A DNA stretch of 64,000 bases from Theodoxus fluviatilis (taxonomy: Eukaryota; Mollusca; Gastropoda; Cycloneritida; Neritidae). The translations under genes and the position numbers were made by a program. Where the stretch lies: positions 10,001 through 74,000 of the forward strand of contig JAWQFJ010012246.1 of the NCBI GenBank assembly GCA_034096865.1, in the 5' to 3' direction. Under the pieces are notes generated by a model. It was not told where the DNA came from and searched no databases. It saw only the letters and a list, made by a program, of their open reading frames with translations. Each line of letters opens with the position of its first letter. The stretch's first letter is position 1. Shown piece after piece: positions 45,112 to 56,711 of the stretch.

Positions 45112-45715
45112 AAAAGAACTTTGGTCCAAACCAGAGATACTGTCCAGGATAGCACAAACAACAGCAGCATTGGCAAAGTTGAAGCCAATATGGCATGACA
45201 GAAATATCACTCTCGCGTCGAAGATCAGGCTCATGCGCACGCTGGCCATCTCCGTATTCTTGTATGCATGCGAGTCCTGGACGCTCACATCTGAACTACA
45301 GAGACAGATACAAGCCCTGGAAATGAGATGCTACCGCAAGATTCTGAACATCTCATATAAAGACCATGTCACGAATGAGGAAGTCAGCAACAGGATCAGG
45401 AGAGCAATTGGACAGTACGAAGACCTGCTCTCAATCGTGAAAAGCAGAAAGCTGAAGTGGTACAGTCACGTGTCAAGAGGCAGTGGGCTGGCCAAGACCA
45501 TCCTGCAAAGTACCATACCAGGTGGGAGAAGGAGAGGCAGGCAGAGAAAGAGGTGGGAAGACAACATCAAAGAGTGGACAAGCTTGACCTTTGCTGACTC
45601 ACAGCGAGCCACAGAGGATAGAGATCGATGGAGGAAGATTGTCCGAAAGTCATCAGTGGTGCCTCAACAACCCATCTCAGGGTAAAGAGACTGAACTGAA
45701 CTGAAAAGAACTTTG
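45112..45715 (+). mobile_element. 5'-truncated LINE with ACTGA-repeat tail and 12-bp target-site duplication
   Basis: Body 45124-45703, flanked by AAAAGAACTTTG at 45112-45123 and 45704-45715. It holds only the 3' end of a non-LTR element and ends in tandem ACTGA units. It lies 17 bp downstream of SINE copy 5. Confidence 0.93.
45125..45685 (+). CDS. C-terminal fragment of a LINE reverse transcriptase
   Basis: Open throughout in one frame, from SKPEILSRIAQTTAALAKLK through PIWHDRNITLASKIRLMRT, SVFLYACESWTL, LEMRCYRKILNISYKDHVTN and KSRKLKWYSHVSRG to a stop after PQQPISG. The Y-x-C-E-S-W-T-L and Arg-rich GGRRRGRQRKRWEDNIKEW segments are typical of the post-thumb region of animal LINE polymerases. 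No catalytic residues remain and there is no start of its own. It belongs to a different family from the LINE at 17.2-19.1 kb. Confidence 0.88.
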   Translation, partial: SKPEILSRIAQTTAALAKLKPIWHDRNITLASKIRLMRTLAISVFLYACESWTLTSELQRQIQALEMRCYRKILNISYKDHVTNEEVSNRIRRAIGQYEDLLSIVKSRKLKWYSHVSRGSGLAKTILQSTIPGGRRRGRQRKRWEDNIKEWTSLTFADSQRATEDRDRWRKIVRKSSVVPQQPISG

Positions 45716-46635
45716 ATATTTTAGTGAAAACTACAATAATGAAATGCAGCCTTCTTGTGAATGTCAAGAGGTAGAACTGTCATAGGATCCCTGTGGATGT
45801 GAGACATCAGCCAGAGTGGCAGATCCACAGAGGTGATGCGAACACCAGAGCCCAATAGGATCACTGGTTAGGTGTGACAGAGAGCAAATGCAGTCAATGA
45901 ATTTGATCTTGTCACATCTGAGTTGAAGTGAAAGAGGTGTAGATATCAATTTTGTGGTGCAACTTTACATTGGCATCTGGATCTTGCACTGCCTTACACT
46001 GTACCCTCTGTAATTAGCTCTTGGTCACTTTGGTCAGTCTTACACTCAGGCCAGACATCAGAGTCGGGTAGACCACACCCACACTGGTACGAGCACTGTC
46101 ACCACTCTCTGTGGAATATTCCAAATTGAAGCTGGCTCAGACCACTCAGAAGTTCATTATTTGTCTGTGGACTTTCACTGCCATCACAGATGCCCAGGTC
46201 TTATATCCGTGGGTGGGACATGTGATCTTTGCACTTTGTCCACTTAGGTGTCTCGAAGATCTTTGCGGGCTTGGAACATTACTAAACTGCAAACTTCCGC
46301 GGACAAGCACTTTAGCAATTGGACAAGAAAGGCTAAACGAGAGAATGACAGAAAGAAATATTACTGTATTGTCAGGACTTTTCTAGCTGGACAGGTAGCA
46401 GGCGTAACAAGGGAGGCAACTGAGTAATTACAGTGAAATTTACTATATAACGACATTTCCAATAGGCCTTTTTGCAGTACTATGTGCGGTTTTCGTGTCT
46501 TTAAATTGCTGTGTTCTTTAAATTCAAAATAGATAGAACAGGAAAACCCCACATATCACCAATGGTTTCGCAAAAGCAGTACCGGAAACGTTCCGTAAGG
46601 TCGTACACGACAACTACCACCGAAAGGCGAAAGCA
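45716..46635 (+). other. Upstream region of EMC5
   Basis: No exon recognised. The 80 bp before the EMC5 start are CpG-richer (CCGGAAACGTTCCG near 46580), which fits a promoter or 5' UTR, but no TATA box is evident. Confidence 0.45.
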
Positions 46636-46711
46636 ATGGCAGTCGGTGGCAAATTCTTTGTGACTTTCGGGCTTGTTGCCCTCGCGCACGCAGCGTATTC
46701 TGCTGCTCAAC
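46636..46711 (+). CDS. MMGT1: EMC5/MMGT1 exon 1
   Basis: ATG at 46636-46638 in context AAGCAATGG. 25 codons plus one base (C of His), donor GTATGT. Confidence 0.93.
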
Positions 46712-47334
46712 GTATGTATCTCAGTTCATCCATTGTTCTCATTCGGAAACAGTTGGACAATTATTTTTCACAAAATGCAGGACGGATTATTCAATTTAAT
46801 GAGTGCTGTTACCGCTGTCGCTGCAACTGTTCCCGTCATTGCCAGGGTCAATCGACTCGTTAGTCCATCGGTGCGAGTTATACAGACCGTACAGTGTATA
46901 CTTGTGCGCTTATGGTGCAGTTTGTGTACCTTGCTTTTAAAACAAAGTGAAACGTTTGTGGTGAATATTAACTTTTGCGACTGATAACTGGCTGATTCTC
47001 TCTGAGTCATCTATTCACTCCTCACCAAACAATCTCCCCATACTCTTTCTCATATTCACTCACTTGTTCATCTTTTTCACTCTCGTATTCGCCATTTATG
47101 AATTTTCACAGATCTATGACCTTGTTTTATGTCTTTGTGTTGCAGACAGAACATACCTGAGGCTTACTGAACAGGAGTTTTCATGTTTGCCTATTGATGT
47201 AAGTTTTGTGACCCCCTTTGGCTGTCAAACTATCTGTTCATCCATCTGTTCATCCGTCTGTTCTTTCTCTTGTGTGAATGGATATCCTCACACATTCATG
47301 CCTGCAGGCAGGTATTCATACATGGATGTACACA

Positions 47335-47420
<86 letters not shown>

Positions 47421-49085
47421 CACACACACCACACATGCATGCATGCATATGCACGTGCGTGCGCACACAGTTCAGTTCAGTTCAGTCTCTTAACCCTGAG
47501 ATGGGTTGTTGAGGCACCACTGATGACTTTCAGACAATCTTCCTCCATCGATCTCTATCCTCTGTGGCTCGCTGTGAGTCAGCAAAGGTCAAGCCTGTCC
47601 ACTCTGCGCACACACACATACACAAAGATACACACTTATAGTTTGTTCATGGAGTACAACAAGGCAAACCATTCTTTCAAAACTACATCCAGATGTTTGT
47701 AACATAACGAGTTACTCTGTGTTTAATGCACCTTATATATGTATCTTGTTGAACATTTTTTGGTCATAAATTAAGGGATCTCCATGTATTTTTGGGGAGA
47801 TATTTCTTTGCCATAGAGCTGACACCTGTTTCCATGTGTCATATAATTACATACTTGTTGACTGATTGTGTTTCCTTGTTGACAGATATTGTTTCCTTGT
47901 TGACAGATATTGTTTCCTTGTTGACAGATATTGTTTCCTTGTTGACAGATATTGTTTCCTTGTTGACAGATAATGCTTCAGTGTATTCTTGGACTCTGCC
48001 TCGTGTGCTTTGGTGTTGTCCAAGTGGCAGGTGGCTTTAGGGAAATCCGAGCAGCATCGGAACTAGAAAACAGGTAAGTACAGTTCCGCAGCCCCAGCCC
48101 TGATTTTCTGGCATCTTAACTGTTAGTACCGAGAAACAGTACTGAACCAATCAATTGACAAGTTGTTGACACTCTGTTTAGCTCGGAGGGCTAGTACTTG
48201 ACCAATTGACTGAATCCACGAGGTGTAGATGGCTAGCAGGTTGCGGTCTACTCTGTTCCAGATCAAATGTTGGTTTCTTGGCTGCCATGCTCAAACCTTC
48301 TTAGCTTCAATCTCAGATATTTTGACATCTGCTGGGTAAAAATAGTTTTTCTCTTCAGCAGATGAGCACTAACTGGGAAGGATTGTCATAACTGTCATGT
48401 CTAGTTGCTTATACTTTCTTCAGTAGTGTGGTTATTTCTTAGAAATGTATTCCATGTATGTGAGGAAGAAAGACTTTTTCTTGGAAGAGATAGATGTTGA
48501 AAACAAATGTATTGTATCTCATTGAGAATGTCATTCCTAGTACTGTAATAGAAACTGGTTTTTGTGTGATCGCTTGATGTACCACTGCAGACTGACAGAA
48601 GATACAAAATGTAATAGAATTTGTTCTTTTGTTTAATTAATCTTGTAAAGTGGTCAGAGATTCTTGGGTAGTGTCATTAAACCTGTTGCATTCCTTTTGA
48701 TAGATTTTTTTCCCTTCTAAATGTTGAAGTTTATTTTGAGCTTTGCTTTACAGAAATGGTTTATTGAACATTGTTTACTGTTTTTTCACTGGCTTGCATA
48801 TTTTGATGAGGAATAGTTGGTTGGGCAGCCAGTTATAGAATGTCCTCCCACCTCTCAAGAACACACTGGCGTAAAACTCTAATCACAACCTTCTCTTTTC
48901 CCCCAAAATGCAAAGAAATTCCCTAGGTGGTAATTTAGGGTTACTTTGTCACACTATTCCCACCTAAGGTCATCTTGATTTCTATGGTTCCTTGCAGAAC
49001 CTGGGATATGTTGAACAACAGGCAGTCTTTCAACATCTTCAACCATCGAGGCAAAGCCCTGTACCGGTATGAGGAAGAGGACTGA
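46636..49085 (+). CDS. MMGT1: ER membrane protein complex subunit 5 / membrane magnesium transporter 1 (whole gene, four coding exons)
   Basis: Exons 46636-46711, 47146-47198, 47970-48073 and 48998-49085 join in frame to 106 residues with GT-AG introns. Residues 1-25 (MAVGGKFFVTFGLVALAHAA YSAAQ) form the first membrane helix with the family signature ALAHAAxSAAQH. HRTYLRLTEQE and LPID match the conserved cytosolic loop. Residues 44-66 (IMLQCILGLCLVCFGVVQVA GGF) form the second helix, and FREIRAASELENRTWDMLNN and FNIFNHRGKALYR match the conserved C-terminal region. The vertebrate protein is about 131 residues; only the variable tail is shorter here. EMC5 is a core subunit of the ER membrane complex that inserts tail-anchored and multipass proteins; Mg2+ transport has also been proposed. 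Confidence 0.95.
47146..47198 (+). CDS. MMGT1: EMC5/MMGT1 exon 2
   Basis: Acceptor TGTTGCAG at 47138-47145. AC completes His, then RTYLRLTEQEFSCLPID, ending in phase 0 before GTAAGT. Confidence 0.94.
47332..47418. repeat. CA then GA microsatellite in EMC5 intron 2
   Basis: About 14 CA units followed by about 24 GA units. Confidence 0.95.
47467..47608 (-). mobile_element. LINE 3'-end fragment, same family as 45.1-45.7 kb
   Basis: Read on the minus strand it matches the last about 130 bp of the 45.1-kb LINE (GTCAGCAAAGGTCAAGCCTG seen on plus; then CCTCTGTGGCTCGCTGTGAG, ATCTCAGGGTTAAGAGACTG on minus) and ends in the same ACTGA repeats. Strongly 5'-truncated; lies in EMC5 intron 2. Confidence 0.9.
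47858..47981 (+). repeat. 21-bp repeat carrying the EMC5 exon 3 splice acceptor
   Basis: Units start at about 47858 (degenerate, ACTG instead of ACAG), 47879, 47900, 47921, 47942 and 47963. The full unit is TTGACAGATATTGTTTCCTT plus G, so each brings its own pyrimidine-rich tract and CAG. The last unit runs into exon 3 (CAG at 47967-47969). Confidence 0.97.
47970..48073 (+). CDS. MMGT1: EMC5/MMGT1 exon 3
   Basis: Uses the 3'-most of five ACAG acceptors. Encodes IMLQCILGLCLVCFGVVQVA and GGFREIRAASELEN plus AG of Arg; donor GTAAGT. Using any upstream acceptor would add 21 bases per unit with an in-frame TGA. Confidence 0.94.
48998..49085 (+). CDS. MMGT1: EMC5/MMGT1 exon 4 with stop
   Basis: Acceptor TCCTTGCAG. 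A completes Arg, then TWDMLNNRQSFNIFNHRGKA, LYRYEEED and TGA at 49083-49085. Confidence 0.95.
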
Positions 49086-49815
49086 CATGACAGGAGCAAG
49101 ATGAAGAATGTTGGGATTTCTAAGGCCTGGATTTGGAAGTGACTAAGAAAACCTTTGGAAGGAAAAAAATGCATGCTATTGAAATGGAACTCTTGACCAG
49201 CAGCCTCTGGAGGGTTCTGGGAATTCAACTGTGGTTGTGTAGTGCACAGATGTTAGGTGTTGAACTGTTTGTGGAATGGAAGTTGGTGATGTAAGTCAAA
49301 TTTCCGCTGCCTTCACAAGACTGCTTGCACCTGATATTACGCGTGCGATTTCATGAAGTCTGGAATGAGGAAAGTTGACATTGGGACGCTGACTGTATTG
49401 AATTGGTAATGATCAGACTGAAGTCCTTCAGCGCAGCAAATAGGATTTTTAGGACCAAGCCAGCTCAGCTAAGAGTGAAACTGCAGCATGTGTACTCCGA
49501 CTTGCTTGGGGAGTATGCTTGTGCATTGTTCCGAGTGAATTATTATTCATATTGAGAATGGACGTGTGCATTAAACTCCACATGTAGATGTGCACACATT
49601 TGCATGTACTCACATGCACACACACACACACATACACACACACATACACACACACATACACACACACACACATATGCACACACACATTTACACATTCACA
49701 CACACATTTACACATACACACACATACACATATGCTCACTCATCAGTTTCATACATAGGTTTTTGAGATGTCAGACAGTGTGATTGCTTAATAAAGTAAA
49801 ATTTATATCAACTCA
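49086..49815 (+). terminator. EMC5 3' UTR with candidate polyadenylation signal
   Basis: AATAAA at 49790-49795 about 700 bp after the stop; a CA microsatellite at 49616-49730 lies within. A further AATAAA occurs near 51877. Confidence 0.5.
49616..49735. repeat. Interrupted CA microsatellite
   Basis: CA units with TA/TTTA interruptions every 8-12 bases. Confidence 0.93.
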
Positions 49816-50815
49816 AGTAAAGTTTACTGAAGCTGGTTTGGATATTGTCTGCATTGCTGTTTCCCCAAACCATTCCCAGTTGTGCATTTTCTGTCAAAAC
49901 ATTTGCTGTGTTTGTGTGACTGAAGGCAAGAAATCTGTATGTTGCAAGATGTGTAATTTCTGTGGTCTTTTCCCTCAACCTTTTGAATGTGATGCATTTA
50001 TTTCCAAACATTCTTGATTCCACTTCAAGATTCTTGCACTAACTGTTGCATATGATGCTACTAAACCTTTACATGGGCACTGCATTTCAACTTCAAAGTT
50101 ATTCAATCCTAAATTTAAAAAATAGTATCAGAGTAACAGCACATCTGATTTTACATGCATTGAATTTTTTAATTAACCATAGATTTGTAGAAAGACTTGA
50201 ATCTTAGCACTGAGCAGTTTGAATAACAGATCTCACAGTGAGGGCTTCAATGTGGCGATGAGGTCATCATGTCTACAACTGTTGCTGCCAGTGGTAGAAA
50301 GACTGGCTGAAGTGAACCTGATCATTCATGAATTCACGGAAGGCTACACTGTAGCACACAGCCAAGCTGATGCATGCCTCATCAGCTGGAGGCCCAGGCT
50401 GCCGGCTTTCAAAGCCTACACTGCCAGGGACGCTCATGAGCATCCTCCCATGGTGGCGGGGCGGCGATACAGGCACCAAGTCCTCACCTGGTCGCAATGT
50501 ACCTGGGTGGCTATCGCTAAACACCAGTTGAGTTTGATGTGCATACACTTGAGTTGAGGAGACGAAAGTTTTGTCTTGCAGATGTTTTATCCCCATTGTT
50601 TTGGTGTCATTGGATGTTATTGTTTTCTGTTGGAATGGTGCATTTATGCAAGTCCTTGCGAGTGAAGAAAAATTAAATATCAGTCTAATGAGGAAAGTGT
50701 TTCTTTGTTGTTTGATGCTTAATGGAAGTGCAGTTCACATTGTGTGTGGTTTGAGCACCCACTAACGGGCAAAAAGTCTCTATATAAAAGGCCACCTTTA
50801 TCCTTTTAGGCCAAA
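49816..50815. other. Intergenic or extended EMC5 3' UTR, nothing recognised
   Basis: The open frames at 49784-50017 and 50219-50557 show no family features. Confidence 0.4.
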
Positions 50816-50817
50816 GA

Positions 50818-50930
50818 AAAATAAGTTGTGGTTATGGTAACCCGACTAACTCCATTTTCATCTGCTGACTAAATTTGTTTTCCTATTTAGAAAAAAAATG
50901 ATAAAATTTAATAATCCAGATTCTCCTGTC
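50818..50930 (+). repeat. Dispersed repeat with GTTGTGGTTATGGTAACC, copy 4
   Basis: AAGTTGTGGTTATGGTAACC followed by CTGCTGACTAAATTTG, matching the start of the 20.65-kb copy. Confidence 0.45.
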
Positions 50931-50936
50931 CCAGGG

Positions 50937-51082
50937 ATTGAACCACGGCACTGCGTCTTGCACGTAATTAAACATTGAACCACGGCACTGCGTCTTGCAC
51001 GTAATTAAACATTGAACCACGGCACTGCGTCTTGCACGTAATTAAACATTGAACCACGGCACTGCGTCTTGCACGTAGTCAA
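50937..51082 (+). repeat. 37-bp repeat, four copies, with B-box-like segment
   Basis: Units at 50937, 50974, 51011 and 51048, each with ATTGAACCACGGCACTGCGT and CTTGCACGTA. On minus each reads ACGCAGTGCCGTGGTTCAAT, as in the fragment at 1411-1480. Confidence 0.93.
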
Positions 51083-51110
51083 CAAAGAAATTGATGGTAA
51101 ACAATGAACT

Positions 51111-51292
51111 GTGTTCTGTCCCATATTCCCTGCCCTGGGTGCTGTCCCATATTCCCTGCCCTGGGTGCTGTCCCATATTCCCTGCCCTGGGTGCTGTCCC
51201 ATATTCCCTGCCCTGGGTGCTGTCCCATATTCCCTGCCCTGGGTGCTGTCCCATATTCCCTGCCCTGGGTGCTGTCCCATATTCCCTGCCCA
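51111..51292 (+). repeat. 27-bp repeat, about 6.8 copies
   Basis: Units GTGCTGTCCCATATTCCCTG plus CCCTGGG at 51111, 51138, 51165, 51192, 51219, 51246 and 51273. Length is a multiple of three and there are no stops in plus frames, so the open frames are artefacts. Confidence 0.97.
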
Positions 51293-51400
51293 ATGAGCCC
51301 TTGGGGTATCCATTTTTTTAAAGCATTTTCTGAGAAGGAAAATTTGATGTATGTTCAGATCTGGCCTACTTCACACACACACGCACACACACATGTGACA

Positions 51401-51426
51401 CCCTCCCCCCCCCCCCCCCCCCCCCC
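51401..51426. repeat. Poly-C run
   Basis: About 22 C with one T. Confidence 0.9.
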
Positions 51427-52628
51427 ATGTTGCAGGATGGCATGCTCTCTCATGACAGTCTCGGCCTCATCCACCAAGAAACCCCTGCATCTGACCTGCA
51501 TCTGACCTCCACCCGCATTGCTTTCATGCCCACCCAACCCCACAAGGTAGCAGCTCTAGGCCTTGCGACTTCAGTGCTAAATGGAGGGATGCAGCTTCAA
51601 CCTCCACCATTCAATGGTCATGTTCAGCTGGATTGCTGATGATAGCTTATTAATCCTACTGTCAAGTGATGAACACCAGGGAACGAGAATTCATATGTGA
51701 CCAGCCACGACAAAACCAGTGCCAAGTCGCGCAGCCCTCTCTTGCGCTAAGTCTGAGAAAAGGCAGGGAGGGTCAATCTGGGTGATTTTCACTTTTTGAT
51801 AAAAATAGATTCTACATGGTTCAAACTATCCTGCCAGTAAAGGAAACATGTTGAAGAATTATATTTTGATGGTAAAATAAAGACTTTTGTGTTATGTATT
51901 GTTTCAAAAGCTCCCTGTAATTAGCGTTAATTGCCTCATTTTAGCAGCAATAAACACACCTAAACCCTTGCAGAACCCCTTCACGTTATATATCGTTAGA
52001 AAAGCCGCTCTCTCGGCGTTCCCGCTCTGTGGATGTCGAAGAAAAATAAGGTCAGGTATTTTTGGAAACGGAGTTTGAAATACTGTTGCTAAGGTGTTTA
52101 ATGTCTGAAGAGGGTAAATCTTCTGAGACTGTTTTTTCAAAATGACCGGTTTCAGTACCCAACTTGAAATGCCTGTAACTCCTATTCTAATTAACTCACA
52201 CTGTTCATTCTTATATCAAAACAAACAGAAATAAATGCAGAATTCAAAAATATTAAAACCCTATTTTGTTTAAAAATCGACTTAGCACTGGTATTGTCGT
52301 GGCTGGTCACATATTTTGTCAATTTCCTAGGAACTCTCTACTCGTGAATGGAATATATTCCATAATGGTTGCATTTACATATTGATGCTTCTTTAGGTCA
52401 CATGGCTATTAACTGGGCAAATGGCCACCAAAGATCAAAATCTCTAAGACGGCTGGGTTTCTGACACATGGAATGGTAGGTGAAGACGAGAACATGTGCA
52501 CATTTTTGGCCTGTATGACCATCGGACTAAACGATAAACAGCATTAGCTTCTCACTGAGGAAAATTTAGAAAGATGGAAATCTAACCTACACTTGCTCAT
52601 GCAGCACAGTTTTCCTCAACTCTCCTAT
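51427..52628. other. Intergenic, nothing recognised
   Basis: No exon, RNA gene or repeat family identified between the poly-C run and SINE copy 6. Confidence 0.45.
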
Positions 52629-52777
52629 GGGTTCAGAATAAGAATTGATGCATTTCGTAAGGGGTGAATAACTAGGGAAATTATGACCCAACTTGTTGTT
52701 ATACTAACCAGTTATTTATTTCTGTGCTTACTGGCCTTACACAGCCTCCAATAGCTGTAAAACTCCATCCATCCATC
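52629..52777 (+). mobile_element. CATC-tailed SINE-like element, copy 6 (diverged)
   Basis: TATGGGTTCAGAATAAGAAT, GGGGTGAATAACTAGGGA, TGGCCTTACACAGCC and a CCATCCATC tail. About 40 bp of the 5' half is deleted. Confidence 0.78.
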
Positions 52778-52914
52778 TTCTTTCCACAAAAATGCAGCTT
52801 AAGCATGTAATCCTGATGGGTCTCTACTGCTTATATTCTCATATTTGGCTAAAACTTGTGTCACGGTGAGTTTCTAGTGCAATTCAACTCTTTGCATGAA
52901 AAACAGAAACATAA

Positions 52915-55885
52915 CCATACAATAGAGAGCTTTTTTTATTCCAGTGAGGTAAAAAAAATACAGCACAAAATGGATCAAGATTCACAGAGACAGTAGCCAC
53001 ACTCGGCCTCCTATCAAGACCAGCAGTGGTGAGGGCAAGATGGTCAGCAAGTTCTAACTACACACTTCCCTCTACGGCCTGCCTACTGCTCAGTCTGTGG
53101 CTCGCATTCTCTACACTGCACATTAACACCTACAGCAATGTTGTCTGTGATGTACAAGCACAGTGGCTCTAACAGTAGTGGAAACCTCTGAACGAGAGCT
53201 GCACTTGACCTGACCATAAATGTGTACCGAGACAGAAGGAAAGGGAAGAAGAGGCCATGTTAGTCTACACAGACATGTCGAGAGATGACTGGCATATCCA
53301 TGCATGCAGAACTTGCATAGAAGCCATCAGTCGGCTGAACTTCTTGAGAAATTATTACATCAATTCACAGCAAAGGTCTGTTCTAGTCTTTAGAACATTT
53401 AGAATACACAGTATTAACAGTTCTTGAGGTCTATATTGCCAGAGATAGAGTGGGAAATATTTACAATATAACTACTGTAAAAGTGTTCAACCCATCCAAC
53501 CGCCTTTTGACGAATCATCTGTACAGTCTAAAAGAATAGCTAGGATAATTGGAATTTTTTTCCACTCACTATCAAGTCTGCCACTGCATTAGAGTTCTGG
53601 ATTAAATTTCACTCAAACATCAGAGAAAAACTGTTGATAACCATAGCAACACAAATGTTCAAATTGGTGTTTGTACAGAAAAGAATTGGCATAGCTTTAG
53701 TTTCAACAAGGCATTCTTAATTGAAAAAGGAAATAATTCTACATGTGTAAAGAGATATAAATGATCTGACAAAGAAATTCCAATTGCATCCAGATTTTAT
53801 TTTCGGCCTTTGACAGTCAAAACAAAGTTACATTGACTGCAGCACTTTTTCTTTCTTCATGATAATTATTCACACACACAAAATTGAATTGGTTTAGAAC
53901 TCAAATGGCGACTGTCCCATCTTCATGACAAATCAACTCATGTTTTCAGCTGAAAAGTTCCTACCAGCACATGCAACTCCTCCCATTCAGGAAAACCTGC
54001 TCATCCTGAAAACTGAATTTAGGTGGAGCATTCCCCCTGCAGCATAGGAGTGTACCCTTTAAGGTTTCCTAGGTAGGTCTATTTTCCACAGAACTAGTTT
54101 ACTTCTCCACCATCTATAACTGACATCAAAAGGCGGTTGGATGAAGCCGTACTACCCTGCTACTGGCTAATAAAGTACAAACCAGTTTGTCATTAAATAA
54201 GGGAAAGACAAACCTGCAGAACCTTACTGCATGAAAAGTGCAGTGCAAAATTCTCAGACAGATTCATCATGTTCTTTTCACCCAGGTAAAGTCGCACACC
54301 ACAGTTTCACTTTCTTATTTGGAATGAAATTTATATTTCTGCAATACTGAATGTAAATAAAGAGTGAGAGGGAAAGTGTTGATGTCATATTGCAAGACCT
54401 GTCTTGGTGTAAACTTTCACACCACCAGTCAGACTAATTCATCCTGATGTCTGATCCTCAGTAAGACGGTGATACAATCATCGTGCCACAACATTACCTC
54501 GTAGAGAGAACCCTGCCTAAATAAATGCACAAAATGCTTTCTCCAACAACCTATATAATGACATACAAATTGCACCATGACATACAAATTGCACCATGAT
54601 TATACCAGCAATTTACAAACTGTGCTCCTCACATCACAGAACAAAGGCCCTATTGAGCTAATTATGCCATACCAATGAACATCATGTTGAACTCAACAAA
54701 CTTTGGTACATTCAGTAGATCTCTACACAACACTACCAACATCTCAAGAAGCCATGTTCCTGAATGACAGAGACACACTACAAAAAGAGCACACTAGAAG
54801 AAAGTCCACACACTAAGCTCTCACTTCCGTAGGAAGTTGTAAATTTCAGCTACTAACGTGTGATTGCTTCCTGTAGTTGCATCTGCCAGAGCAAATGCAT
54901 TGCGTACATTTCACTAGGCAGATCCAGATAACTCCAGCTCTTGCAGTCACTCATGCACATGCACATTTCTGCACATCGGGCACACGCTTCACCCCACTCG
55001 TCTCCAATTTCGCACTGTGAGCTACACTAATTCATCATGCACACACGATATAGAAATCTTTCACACTCTGAGCGAGCATTCTGATCAATAAATATCGGTT
55101 CCCGATGTCACACCCTGCTTCAGCTTGGAAAAATGGTGGCAACCGAAGGGTTTCCCAATCAAAGAAATGAAAAAACTAATAATATCCTAGACTATCATTA
55201 TTGGAAATGTTTACACAAAATGACGATAGTCAAAAACAGGCTCATGGATTATTTGCATTTTACCTCGAGTCACAATGCTGCTGAAGAACTAAAACAAAAC
55301 AGCAGATACAACATTCATGTCACTAAGCAGGAAAAAGCAGATAGCTTCCAGAAAATGATATTCTTACAGGGGGAAAACTTGATTTTTAAAAATAAAAGTG
55401 ACAAATCCAAACGAAGCAAATGAGCCAGGGTGATAATGGGACCCCTTAGTTGCCCATTCCCAGCACCATACAGAGAAATGACACAGTCTTTTTGGCTTCC
55501 AACAACACAGCCAGGAGCAACAGCACAACAGGAAGTATCATTGAAAGAGCTGCTCGTCGCACATCGCACTTCACGAAAGACTTGGGTAAGCAGAGTCCAC
55601 ACTTTTTGCACTGGCACCAGGCTCTCTTGGCGACAAACCCACAGATCTGGATGCCAAACTCGAAGCCCTCCATACGACCAATACACAACAGGAGAGGTTT
55701 TGTTCCTCCCTGCTGCATTGATCACCTGGCTCTTCCTGACACACTGCTTGCACAAGACAAGTAGCCAATGCATCACTGCACTAGGTTCCTTGACACCAGT
55801 GCATCCTTCCACCTGCAGCCAAATGGAAGTCTCTGCGTGGATGTTCCTGTCCCATTCAGCTGCACCTCCTGTGGTCTCCTCCACC
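52915..55885 (-). terminator. Probable 3' UTR of the mitochondrial carrier gene
   Basis: Unique-looking sequence after the carrier stop codon (minus strand). A minus-strand AATAAA at 52935-52940 could end the transcript, giving a 3-kb UTR. Two short copies of CATACAAATTGCACCATGA occur near 54566-54599. No exon recognised. Other AATAAA motifs may be used instead. Confidence 0.35.
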
Positions 55886-55924
55886 TCAGTAGACCTTCTT
55901 CAGCTGTTCGTAGGTCATGAAGAA
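55886..55924 (-). CDS. SLC25A30: Carrier last coding exon
   Basis: 12 codons, [12 protein letters not shown], then TGA (55886-55888). The acceptor on minus is CTATCAG (55925-55931). Confidence 0.92.
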   Translation of the reverse strand, partial: FFMTYEQLKKVY

Positions 55925-56666
55925 CTGATAGCGTCAAGGAATCTTGTCCACAGAGCAAACTGATAGAAATGCACAACTTCCCATTTTCCATGCCAAGGTC
56001 TATGGCAAAGCAATACATACATGATGATTTAAAAACAAAATTCACTGCCACTTCAGTTAGGATAAATTTTATACATGTAGATTGCCTTTGCTAGCATATC
56101 ATAGTCCTGGGAAACCCCTCAACTGTCTGTGTGTCTGTCTGTCTGTGTGTCTGTCTTTCTGTGTGTCTGTCTGTGTGTGTGTGTCTGTCTGTCTGTGTGT
56201 CTGTCTGTGTGTGTGTGTCTGCCTGCCTGCCTGCCTGCCTGTCTGTGTGTCTGTCTGTCTGTGTGTCTGTCTGTCAGTCTGTCTGTGTGTCTGTCTGTCT
56301 GTCTGTCTGTCTGCCTGCCTGGATGCCGGCCTGCCTGTCTGTCCATCCGTCCATCGGTCTGCCTGTGTGTCTGTCTGTCTTTGTGTCTGTCTGTGTGTCT
56401 GTCTGTCTGTGTGTCTGTCTGTCTGTGTGTCTGTCTGTGTGTGTGTGTGTCTGTCTGTCTGCCTGCCTGCCCGCCCGCCTGTCTGCCTGCCCGTCCGTCC
56501 GTTCGTCTGTCTGTCTGTGTGTCTGTCTGTCCGTCTGTGTGTCTGTCTGTCTGTCTGTGTGTCTGTCTGTCTGTCTGTCTGCCTGCCCGCCCGCCTGTCT
56601 GTCTGTCTATGTGTCTGTCTGTGTGTCTGTGTGTCTGTCTGTCTGTCTGTTGTCTGTCTGTATGTG

Positions 56667-56711
<45 letters not shown>

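Noticed and set aside
49784..50557. Small open frames of 77 and 112 codons downstream of EMC5
   Set aside because: No recognisable family, no splice logic; expected by chance in a possible 3' UTR.
55133..55963. Open frames on both strands of 90-189 codons near the carrier stop
   Set aside because: No family features; they overlap the probable 3' UTR of the carrier, and the last carrier exon lies in another frame.
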